From assembly GCA_020201335.1 (NCBI GenBank), contig JAIVGZ010000001.1, positions 1 to 64,000 on the forward strand: a stretch of DNA of 64,000 nt. Direction: 5' to 3'. Below the pieces are notes generated by a model. That model made no database searches. It was not told where the DNA came from and was given only the letters and a program-made list of their open reading frames with translations. This DNA comes from Natronospirales bacterium (GTDB taxonomy: Bacteria > Pseudomonadota > Gammaproteobacteria > Natronospirales > JAIVGZ01). Within the stretch, counting starts at the first letter, position 1. Every line of letters begins with the position of its first letter. Positions 51,055-59,102 of this stretch are shown in pieces. A program made the translations under genes and the position numbers.

Positions 51055-51672
51055 ATGAGCTGCCACCCGAACCGCGCGGCGCGCCCGACCCCCGAACGCT
51101 GGCTCGAAGCGCGCATTGGCGCGGGCCTCACGCTGACCGTGGCGAGCGCCGACGCGAGCTACCGCCGCTATTTCCGCGTCCACGGCGCGGGCTCGACACG
51201 CATCCTGATGGACGCACCCCCGGAGCATGAGGACTGCAGAGCGTTCGTCCGGGTGGCGCGCCTGCTGCGCGCAGTCGGCGTGAACGCGCCGGAAGTCGTT
51301 ATCGAGGACATCGAAAACGGATTCGTGCTGCTCGAGGATTTTGGTGACGAGACCTATCTCGCGGCGGTGGAGCGGGGTGTCGATCCTGCGGGGCCTTACC
51401 GTGACGCAATCGCCGCATTGGTGCGCATGCAATGCCTTACCGTAGGCGTAGAGGCGCTGCCGTCATACGACGAACGGCTGCTGCGGTTCGAGCTGTCGCT
51501 GTTCACTGATTGGTTCCTCGCGCTGCAGGTTGGCATCGGCTACCTCGCAGACATACCCCGCACGCTCGGCTACGCACGCAACACCGCGCGCCGGCACCGC
51601 GACCTAAAGCAGCTCGCCGAATGGCTGGACAAGGTAGTGCTGCCTGCGCTGCGCGTGCGGGGCAGCGTGTGA
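51055..51672 (+). CDS. amgK: N-acetylmuramate/N-acetylglucosamine kinase AmgK-like phosphotransferase with in-frame loss of the catalytic centre
   Basis: RWLEARIGAGLTLTVASADASYRRYFRVHGAGSTRILMDAPPEHEDCRAFVRVARLLRAVGVNAPEV...LSLFTDWFLALQ then VGIGYLADIPRTLGYARNTARRHRDLKQLAEWL; no HRDYHSRNL/DFQDA segment. Confidence 0.85.
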   Translation: MSCHPNRAARPTPERWLEARIGAGLTLTVASADASYRRYFRVHGAGSTRILMDAPPEHEDCRAFVRVARLLRAVGVNAPEVVIEDIENGFVLLEDFGDETYLAAVERGVDPAGPYRDAIAALVRMQCLTVGVEALPSYDERLLRFELSLFTDWFLALQVGIGYLADIPRTLGYARNTARRHRDLKQLAEWLDKVVLPALRVRGSV

Positions 51673-52382
51673 TGCGCGTACTGCTGCTCGCAGCCGGTCG
51701 CGGCGAGCGGATGCGCCCGCTGACCGACGACACGCCGAAGCCGCTGCTCGAGGTCGGCGGCCGCGCGCTGATCGAGCACCACATCACGCGCCTCGCCGCC
51801 GCCGGATTCAGCGAGCTCGTGGTCAACCTGTCTTGGCACGGCGAGCAGCTGCGCGCGCGGCTCGGCGACGGGGCCCGCTACAGCGTATCGATCGCGTATT
51901 CGGACGAAGGCCCCGAGGCGCTCGAGACCGCCGGCGGCATCGTGCACGCGCTGCCACTGCTCGGAGACGCGCCGTTCGCAGTGGTCAATTCCGACATCTG
52001 GACGGACTACGACTTCAGTCGGCTTGCACTACCGGCCGGGAAGCGCGCGCACCTCGTCCTGGTGGCGAACCCGGAACACAACCCGAATGGGGATTTCGCG
52101 CTCGCACCCAGTTTCGCGCTCGCACCCAGTGGGAGCGAATCTGTGATTCGCGATGCTTTAAACCCGGCTCCCAGAGGCACTGCTTTTACCTTCGCCGGCA
52201 TCGCAGTGTATTCGCCTGAACTCTTCGCAGCGCTGGAGCCGGGAAAGCGACCACTGGCGCCTTTGCTGCGCGAAGCTGCGGAGCGGGGCGAAGTCAGCGG
52301 GGAGCTGTTTAAGGGAGTTTGGGACGACATCGGTACACCGCAGCGGCTTGAGGCTTTGCGCTGCCGCCTGGGCGCTGATTAA
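51672..52382 (+). CDS. murU: N-acetylmuramate alpha-1-phosphate uridylyltransferase (MurU-like)
   Basis: [60 protein letters not shown]...[15 protein letters not shown]; directly follows amgK. Confidence 0.88.
   Translation: MRVLLLAAGRGERMRPLTDDTPKPLLEVGGRALIEHHITRLAAAGFSELVVNLSWHGEQLRARLGDGARYSVSIAYSDEGPEALETAGGIVHALPLLGDAPFAVVNSDIWTDYDFSRLALPAGKRAHLVLVANPEHNPNGDFALAPSFALAPSGSESVIRDALNPAPRGTAFTFAGIAVYSPELFAALEPGKRPLAPLLREAAERGEVSGELFKGVWDDIGTPQRLEALRCRLGAD
52094..52178. repeat. REP-like element plus 18-bp direct duplication inside murU
   Basis: tttcgcgctcgcacccag twice (52094-52111, 52112-52129), then gtGGGAGCgaatctgtgattcgcgatgctttaaacccgGCTCCCag. Confidence 0.8.
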
Positions 52383-53329
52383 CCAGCGGCGTGCAGGACC
52401 TCTTCTGCCATTAAATCCGCGTGGTACGACGAGCGCACCATCGGGCCGCTCGCAACATGCGAGAAACCCATCTTGTAGCCCTCGACCTCGAGCATCTTGA
52501 ACTCGTCCGGGTGGACGAAGCGCTCGAGGCGCAGGTGGAATTTCGACGGTTGCAGGTACTGGCCGACGGTCAGCATGTCGCAGCCGTGTGCGCGCAGGTC
52601 GCGCATCACTGCCAGTACCTCGTCCATCGTCTCACCGATGCCCACCATCACGCCGGACTTTGTCGGAATATCCGGATGCTGTGCCTTGAAACGCTTAAGT
52701 AAATCGAGCGACCACTGGTAGTCGGAGCCGGGGCGTACGGCCTTGTACAGCCGCGGGATCGTCTCGAGGTTGTGGTTGAACACATCGGGCGGTGCTTCTT
52801 CCATCAACCTCAGCGCGACGTCCATGCGGCCGCGGAAGTCTGGCACGAGGATTTCGACCTTCGTGTCGGGCGTCAGCTTGCGGATTTCGCGGATGCAGTC
52901 GACGAAGTGACCCGCGCCGCCGTCGCGCAGGTCGTCGCGGTCGACAGAAGTGACGACCACATACTTGAGTTTCATCGCGGCGATTGTCCGCGCGAGGTTG
53001 AGCGGTTCTTCTTGGTCCAGCGCATCCGGGCGGCCATGCGCAACGTCACAGAAGGTACACCGGCGCGTGCAGATGTCGCCCATGATCATGAAGGTCGCGG
53101 TGCCCTTGCCGAAACACTCGCCGAGGTTCGGGCACGATGCCTCCTCGCACACGGTGTGCAACCGGTTTTCGCGCAGGATTGCCTTCAGGCGCGCAACTTC
53201 CGGCGTCGCCGGCGACTTGGCGCGGATCCAGGACGGCTTGCGCAGCGGGTTCTCCGTCGGCGCGATTTTTATCGGGATGCGCGCCATCTTTTCGGCCGCG
53301 CGCTGCTTCTTCGAAGGGGTCTCGCTCAT
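52379..53329 (-). CDS. lipA: Lipoyl synthase
   Basis: [53 protein letters not shown]; radical SAM CxxxCxxC. Confidence 0.97.
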   Translation of the reverse strand: MSETPSKKQRAAEKMARIPIKIAPTENPLRKPSWIRAKSPATPEVARLKAILRENRLHTVCEEASCPNLGECFGKGTATFMIMGDICTRRCTFCDVAHGRPDALDQEEPLNLARTIAAMKLKYVVVTSVDRDDLRDGGAGHFVDCIREIRKLTPDTKVEILVPDFRGRMDVALRLMEEAPPDVFNHNLETIPRLYKAVRPGSDYQWSLDLLKRFKAQHPDIPTKSGVMVGIGETMDEVLAVMRDLRAHGCDMLTVGQYLQPSKFHLRLERFVHPDEFKMLEVEGYKMGFSHVASGPMVRSSYHADLMAEEVLHAAG

Positions 53330-53955
53330 GGCTGCAAATTGTAACCCAGCCGCTCCACCAGGTGCGGGACGAGGTCGCGGCCGACCAGGCCCGTATCTGC
53401 CGGCCCGCCGAGCGCGCTGACCTGCGTGACCTCGAGGCCTGCGTAGCCGCACGGGTTGATGCGGGTGAATGGTTCTAGGTCCATCGCGACGTTAAACGCG
53501 AGCCCGTGGTAGGTGCAGCCGTGGCGCACGCGCAGCCCGAGCGCCGCAACCTTGCGGCCGTCGACATACACGCCGGGCGCGTCATCGCGCTGCTTGGACG
53601 CGATGCCGTAGCCATGCAGCACGTCCATCACAGCACGCTCGAGCGCGCACACGATGCCGCGCACCGTCAGTTTGAGACGCCGGAGGTTGACTAGCGGGTA
53701 GACGACCAGCTGGCCGGGGCCGTGGTAGGTGACCTGGCCGCCGCGGTCGATAGGCACGACCTCGATGTCGCCGGGCGCGAGCAGGTGCTCGCGCTTACCC
53801 GCAAGCCCGAGCGTGAACACCGGCGGGTGTTCGAGCAACCAGATTTCATCAGCGGTGTCGGGGCCGCGCGCATCGGTGAACGCGCGCATCGCGTCCCAGG
53901 TCGGTTGGTACTCGACCTTGCCGAGTTCCTTGACCACCGGTGCGGGAATCGCCAT
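53326..53955 (-). CDS. lipB: Octanoyltransferase
   Basis: [24 protein letters not shown]...[41 protein letters not shown]. Confidence 0.96.
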   Translation of the reverse strand: MAIPAPVVKELGKVEYQPTWDAMRAFTDARGPDTADEIWLLEHPPVFTLGLAGKREHLLAPGDIEVVPIDRGGQVTYHGPGQLVVYPLVNLRRLKLTVRGIVCALERAVMDVLHGYGIASKQRDDAPGVYVDGRKVAALGLRVRHGCTYHGLAFNVAMDLEPFTRINPCGYAGLEVTQVSALGGPADTGLVGRDLVPHLVERLGYNLQP

Positions 53956-53970
53956 CGCACAATTGTACCT

Positions 53971-54065
53971 GTGGGAGCGAATCTGTGATGTGGGAGCGAA
54001 TCTGTGATGTGGGAGCGAATCTGTGATGTGGGAGCGAATCTGTGATGTGGGAGCGAATCTGTGAT
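53971..54065. repeat. 5 x 19-bp perfect tandem repeat (GTGGGAGCGAATCTGTGAT)
   Basis: Copies start at 53971, 53990, 54009, 54028, 54047; last continues into palindromic completion tcgcgattcc. Confidence 0.95.
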
Positions 54066-54207
54066 TCGCGATTCCTTTGCCCTAGGACCGGCTCGCCGCG
54101 CCGGGCGCCTGCTCGCTCATATGGCCGCGCTTATCCAGTGCCATCGAATGCCAACACTGCCGCCGGTCGCTTGACCAAAATCGCTTCGCAGTGCGCCCGG
54201 ACGCGTC

Positions 54208-55092
54208 TCACACCGTGGGAGCGGACCCGCTGCGCCAGCTCGCGATCAGGTCGTCGAATGCCGCTCGCAGTTTCGCGTACAGCGGACCCGGCTTGCCGGC
54301 GCCGACCGGTTTGCCGTCGATGCTGACAATCGGGCCAATCTCGCGCGTCGAGCTCGTAATCCAGACCTCGTCAGCGGCGTCGAGTTCGTCGACGGTCAGC
54401 GCGCGTTCGGCGACCGGGATGCCAAGCGATGCGCAGAGTTCCAGCGTGACGATGCGCGTGATGCCCGGTAGCAGTTCCGCGCTCAGTGGCGGGGTGACGA
54501 CGCGCCCGCCGGAAACGATGTACGCGTTGCTGACCGAGGCCTCGGTCAGGTGGCCGCCTCGGTGCAAGATCACCTCGTCGGCGCCGGCTGCGTGCGCCTG
54601 CTGGCGTAGCAGCACGTTCGCGAGCAACGAGATTGTCTTCAGGTCACAGCGCGCCCAGCGGAAATCCTCGGCAGTGATCGCTTTCAGACCGTTCCGGTCG
54701 ACAGCGGCGTCGCGCGCCGGCGTTGCGGTCGAGAACATGAACACAGTCGGCTCAACGTCAGCCGGGAAGCGGTGGTCCCGCCCGTGCTCGGCGCCACGCG
54801 TGACCTGCAGGTACAGAGACTGGTCGCCGGATCCGTTGCGGGAGATGAGCTCGTTGATGCGCGACTGCCACCAGTCGTCGTCCCATGGAGAATCGAGCTC
54901 GATGCCCTCGAGCGAGTGCGCGAGGCGCGCAAGGTGATGGTCGGCGTGGAACGCCCGGCCACCGTATACCGGGATCACTTCGTATACGCCGTCGCCGAAC
55001 AGGAAGCCGCGGTCGAACGCGGACACGCGCGCGTCGGCCGCCGCGATGAAATCGCCGTCGAGGAACGCGAACGGCAGCGGCGCGCGTGGCAC
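54208..55092 (-). CDS. dat: D-amino acid aminotransferase / branched-chain aminotransferase-fold (class IV)
   Basis: LPFAFLDGDFIAAADARVSAFDRGFLFGDGVYEVIPVYGGRAFHADHHLARLAHSLEGI...VSNAYIVSGGRVVTPPLSAELLPGITR; GTG start. Confidence 0.88.
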   Translation of the reverse strand: MPRAPLPFAFLDGDFIAAADARVSAFDRGFLFGDGVYEVIPVYGGRAFHADHHLARLAHSLEGIELDSPWDDDWWQSRINELISRNGSGDQSLYLQVTRGAEHGRDHRFPADVEPTVFMFSTATPARDAAVDRNGLKAITAEDFRWARCDLKTISLLANVLLRQQAHAAGADEVILHRGGHLTEASVSNAYIVSGGRVVTPPLSAELLPGITRIVTLELCASLGIPVAERALTVDELDAADEVWITSSTREIGPIVSIDGKPVGAGKPGPLYAKLRAAFDDLIASWRSGSAPTV

Positions 55093-55093
55093 G

Positions 55094-56227
55094 CTATTCG
55101 AACCAGAGAAGTACTGTGTCGACCGCACGGCGCCAGATACTGCCTTCAGCCACCGGGGCCAGGGTGTGCAGCGTCCGTTCCGCGACTAACTCGTCGTTCA
55201 GCGTTACGCGCACGCGCCCGACTTCCTGCTCGGTGTCCACGGGCGCGACAAGCTGCGACTGCATGTCCATCGCGGCGGTCAGGTTGCGATAGCTGCCTCG
55301 CGGTATTGTGATCCACAGGTCTTCCTGCAGCCCCACCGGAACGGCTTCGCCGGTGCCTTTCCACACCCGCGCCTCGGCGAGTTCGGTGCCGGCCGCGTAC
55401 AATCGGTGCGTTTCGAAGAAACGGAAACCGTAATTCAGCAACGCGAGGCTGATGTCGGCACGCGCTCGCTCGCTCCGTGTGCCGAACACCACCGACACGA
55501 GTCGCTGTTCGTTGCGTAGCGCCGAAGTGACGAGGCAGTAGCCGGCGCTTTCCGTGTGTCCGGTTTTCACGCCATCGACTGTCGAGTCGCGCCAGAGCAG
55601 CATGTTGCGGTTCGTCTGGCGGATGTTGTTCCAGGTGAACTCGCGCTCGGAATAGAGCGCATAGTCTTCCGGAAAGTCACGGATCATCGCGATTGTCAGC
55701 GTCGCGATGTCGCGCGCGGTCGTGTACATCTCCGCGTCCGGCATGCCGGTCGAGTTCGTGAAATGGCTGTCGTTCATGCCGAGGCGCTGCGCGTGTGCAT
55801 TCATCATCTCGGCGAATGCTTCCTCGGTGCCGGCGATATGCTCCGCGAGCGCAACGGTGGCGTCGTTGCCCGACTGGATGATGATGCCGCGCAACATGTC
55901 TTCAAGGCGCACCCGGGTGTTCACATCGACGAACATCCTCGAGCCGGGCATCCGCCACGCGCGTTCGCTGATCAGCACCCTGTCGTCCATCGCCAGGCGC
56001 CCCGCACGCAATTCCGTGAATGCGACATACACGGACATGAGCTTCGTGATGCTCGCCGGCTCCATCGCTTCGCCGGCATTCGCCCCGGCGAGTTCGGCGC
56101 CGCTATTGAAATCGACGACGAGGTACGCGCGCGCATCGACCGTCGGAGGCGAGGGCACCGGAACCTGTGCCTGTGCGGACAGGGTGGCGGTGAGTGCTAG
56201 GACTGGCAGGAAGTGGCTGGCTTTCAT
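55094..56227 (-). CDS. dacC: D-alanyl-D-alanine carboxypeptidase (PBP5/6-like)
   Basis: VDARAYLVVDFNSGAELAGANAGEAMEPASITKLMSVYVAFTELR...SGNDATVALAEHIAGTEEAF...DGVKTGHTESAGYCLV. Confidence 0.93.
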   Translation of the reverse strand: MKASHFLPVLALTATLSAQAQVPVPSPPTVDARAYLVVDFNSGAELAGANAGEAMEPASITKLMSVYVAFTELRAGRLAMDDRVLISERAWRMPGSRMFVDVNTRVRLEDMLRGIIIQSGNDATVALAEHIAGTEEAFAEMMNAHAQRLGMNDSHFTNSTGMPDAEMYTTARDIATLTIAMIRDFPEDYALYSEREFTWNNIRQTNRNMLLWRDSTVDGVKTGHTESAGYCLVTSALRNEQRLVSVVFGTRSERARADISLALLNYGFRFFETHRLYAAGTELAEARVWKGTGEAVPVGLQEDLWITIPRGSYRNLTAAMDMQSQLVAPVDTEQEVGRVRVTLNDELVAERTLHTLAPVAEGSIWRRAVDTVLLWFE

Positions 56228-56233
56228 GATTCC

Positions 56234-57091
56234 TCAATCGATGACGACACGGGCCTCGGGGAAGCCGGATTCGGCGACACGCACGCTGGCCGCGTCGACC
56301 TCGTCGACACCAGGTAGCGGTCCGACCCGCACGCGCCAAAGTGGTGGTTCGCTTTCCGGCACGGGCGATAGCTCGACATTATAGATGCGTGCGTCGCGCA
56401 GGAGGGCGGCGACCCGCTCAGCATTCGGGAGGCTGGCGAATGCGCCGACCTGGACGAACAGGCGCGGGGAGGCGCCACCCGTGCGGTTGGGTTCTCCGGC
56501 GACAGTCGTGGCCGCAGGCGCCGACGGGTCAATCACCCGGACCTCGACGAGGCCGGTACCGGTGCCGACGATGTCCAGGCGCGCGGCTGCGGCATACGAC
56601 AGGTCGATCACCCGATTGTGCGCGAACGGACCGCGGTCATTGATGCGGACCACGACCGAACGGTCGTTCTCGAGGTTGCGCACCTCGGCGTAGGCGGGCA
56701 ACGGCAGCGTGCGATGCGCAGCTGTCATCGCGAACATGTCGTACGGTTCGCCGCTTGAAGTCATCCGCCCGTGGAACTTCGTGCCGTACCACGACGCGAT
56801 GCCTCGCTCGACGTGCCCGTTCGCGGACTGCATCACGAAATAGCGTTGTCCGTCGACCTGGTAGAACGGCGGGTTGCCGCGGGCAGCCAGCGGTTCGACC
56901 CGCGGTGTCGCATCGGGGATTGCTGCGAGGTCCACCGAAGAAACATCGGGCGGGCCGTCGGTCCCGGGCCACGAGTGCGACGGGATGCCGGTGCGCGGCA
57001 GCGTCGCGCCGCCGGTGGTGCTCGCCGGTTTGCCGGCGCAGCCGGCGAGTGCTCCAAAAATCACCACGGCAACCAACGGGGTCAGCCTCAC
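56234..57091 (-). CDS. rlpA: Septal ring lytic transglycosylase RlpA with SPOR domain
   Basis: GIASWYGTKFHGRMTSSGEPYDMFAMTAAHRTLPLPAYAEVRNLENDRSVVVRINDRGPFAHNRVIDLSYAAAARLD; C-terminal SPOR. Confidence 0.93.
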   Translation of the reverse strand: MRLTPLVAVVIFGALAGCAGKPASTTGGATLPRTGIPSHSWPGTDGPPDVSSVDLAAIPDATPRVEPLAARGNPPFYQVDGQRYFVMQSANGHVERGIASWYGTKFHGRMTSSGEPYDMFAMTAAHRTLPLPAYAEVRNLENDRSVVVRINDRGPFAHNRVIDLSYAAAARLDIVGTGTGLVEVRVIDPSAPAATTVAGEPNRTGGASPRLFVQVGAFASLPNAERVAALLRDARIYNVELSPVPESEPPLWRVRVGPLPGVDEVDAASVRVAESGFPEARVVID

Positions 57092-57957
57092 TACTCTGAC
57101 CCCACGGTGTCGTGCGCCTCCCGGATCGCCTGCGCGAGCTGGTGTACTGCCATTGCGTAGAGCGGGCTGCGATTGTATCGGGTGATTACGAAAAAGTTGT
57201 GCAGAGTCACCCAATGCTCGTCGGCTTCCTCGGATGTCTCAAGCATCAGCAGGTTTGCGCGCGCGTCGTCCGGAAGTTGGCGGGCCGGTAGGACGCCGGC
57301 TGCGCGCAGCGCACCGACGTCGGGCCAGCTGTTCCACAAGTCGCGGCTGCCGGATCCATCGAAGTCGACGGCGTACGCACGGTAGCTGGATGAGATGAAC
57401 TGTGGCGAGCCCATCGCACCCGCGTACGAGCCGGTTGCGCCGGCCGCGTCCAACTGTTCTTCGCGAGCGAGCAGCAGGAAGTGCTCGAGCTCGCTGCGGA
57501 AGAACGCTGCGCGCGGCGGGTAATGGAAGCCGAGCGTGACGAGCGCGTCCACCACACGGTACCGCCCCTGTACGCTGCCGTAGTTTGATTCGACGCCGAT
57601 AATCGCCACGATGATTTCTGGCGCGACGCCATACTCACGCGCAGCCCGTGCAATCACCTCCTCGTATTCGTTCCAGAAACGCACGCCGCCGGAGACACGC
57701 GCATCGGTCATGAAGATGCGCCGGTAGCGGTGCCAGGGCAGCGCCTCGGCGGGGCGCGTCATCGCGTCGATGATGTCTTGCCGCATCTCCGCGCCGGCCA
57801 GCAGCGCGGTGACGAACTCTCGGTCCAAGCCGTGTTTCGTGGCCATCTCATCGACGAATTCACGGTATTCGGGGCGCAATTCGGCCTGTACGCCGAGGGG
57901 CGCGCAGGCAGTCATAAGAGCGGCCAGCGACAGTGCAATCAGCGTGTTCTTCTGCAT
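57091..57957 (-). CDS. mltB: Lytic murein transglycosylase B with in-frame loss of a conserved segment
   Basis: AEYGVAPEIIVAIIGVESNYGSVQGRYRVVDALVTLGFHYPPRAAFFRSELEHFLLLAREE...GAMGSPQFISSSYRAYAVDFDGSGSRDLWNSWPDVGALRAAGVLPARQLPDDARANLL; the usual SVANY(F/L)..HGW.RG segment is missing after PD. Confidence 0.9.
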   Translation of the reverse strand: MQKNTLIALSLAALMTACAPLGVQAELRPEYREFVDEMATKHGLDREFVTALLAGAEMRQDIIDAMTRPAEALPWHRYRRIFMTDARVSGGVRFWNEYEEVIARAAREYGVAPEIIVAIIGVESNYGSVQGRYRVVDALVTLGFHYPPRAAFFRSELEHFLLLAREEQLDAAGATGSYAGAMGSPQFISSSYRAYAVDFDGSGSRDLWNSWPDVGALRAAGVLPARQLPDDARANLLMLETSEEADEHWVTLHNFFVITRYNRSPLYAMAVHQLAQAIREAHDTVGSE

Positions 57958-59102
57958 CAGTATGAGATCAACTTCCGGTGCGTATGGATGGACATGAGGA
58001 TACCGAATCCTGCCAGCAGGGTCACCATCGCAGTGCCGCCGTAGCTGAACAGCGGCAACGGTACGCCAACGACCGGAAGGAGACCGGACACCATCCCCGC
58101 ATTAACGAACACATAAACGAAAAAGGTCAGCGCAAGGCTGCCGCCGAGCAGCCGCCCGAAGGTATCCTGCGCGTTCGCGGCGATCCACAGGCCCCGGCCG
58201 ATGATGAAAAGATAGGTTGCGAGCAGCGCGAGCAGCCCGAGCAGTCCAAATTCCTCGGCGAACACCGCGAAAATGAAGTCCGTCGAGCGCTCGGGCAAAA
58301 ATTCCAGCTGCGACTGGGTGCCGTTCAGCCAACCCTTGCCGAACAAGCCGCCGGAGCCAATCGCAATCTTCGACTGAATGATGTGATACCCGGCTCCGAG
58401 CGGGTCTTGCTCAGGGTTCAGGAACATCAATACGCGTTGGCGTTGGTAACCGTGCATAAAGTGCCAGAGCACGGGCGTGAGCGCTGTGCCGAGCACGGCG
58501 AGTCCAATCATGATCCGCCAGCGTAGTCCGGCGAGGAACAGCGCGAAGAAGCCGGCGGCCGCGACGAGCAACGCTGTGCCGAGGTCCGGTTGCGCGGCAA
58601 TCAGGACCGCCGTGAGCGCGATCAACGCGCCGCAAATCGCGACCCGCCCCAGGTCGACAGGCAACGGCCGCGAGAACGCGAGCCACGCGACCATCATCGG
58701 CATCGCGAGCTTCATGATTTCCGAAGGCTGGAAGCGGATGATGCCGAGGTCGAGCCAGCGCTGTGCACCCTTGCCGACGTCGCCCGCCGCCAGCACCGCA
58801 CCAAGCAGCAGGATGCCGAGCCAGAAAAGCCACGGTGCCGCACGGTAAAGAACGCGCGGCGGGATCTGCGCGACGACGAGCAGCGCGCCGAACGCGATAG
58901 CTAAACGCGTTGCTTGCCGCAAGACCATCGCCATGTTTTCGCCGCTTGCGCTGTACAGCGCGACCAGGCCGACCCCGGCGACGAGCACGAGCGCGGCGAG
59001 CAGCACGCCGTCGACGTGCAATGCTCGTAACAGGCGCCCCAGCATGCCCGTGCTTCCCTCGCCGTCGCGGAAGCGGGGATTGCGGTCTGCGAACTCGATC
59101 AT
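57957..59102 (-). CDS. rodA: Rod shape-determining protein RodA
   Basis: WLDLGIIRFQPSEIMKLAMPMMVAWL...GKGWLNGTQSQLEFLPERSTDFIFAVFAEEFGLLG...PVVGVPLPLFSYGGTAMVTLLAGFGILMS. Confidence 0.96.
   Translation of the reverse strand: MIEFADRNPRFRDGEGSTGMLGRLLRALHVDGVLLAALVLVAGVGLVALYSASGENMAMVLRQATRLAIAFGALLVVAQIPPRVLYRAAPWLFWLGILLLGAVLAAGDVGKGAQRWLDLGIIRFQPSEIMKLAMPMMVAWLAFSRPLPVDLGRVAICGALIALTAVLIAAQPDLGTALLVAAAGFFALFLAGLRWRIMIGLAVLGTALTPVLWHFMHGYQRQRVLMFLNPEQDPLGAGYHIIQSKIAIGSGGLFGKGWLNGTQSQLEFLPERSTDFIFAVFAEEFGLLGLLALLATYLFIIGRGLWIAANAQDTFGRLLGGSLALTFFVYVFVNAGMVSGLLPVVGVPLPLFSYGGTAMVTLLAGFGILMSIHTHRKLISY

Noticed and set aside
53971-54065. Possible CRISPR array
   Set aside because: Perfect head-to-tail 19-bp units without spacers; REP-derived tandem repeat.
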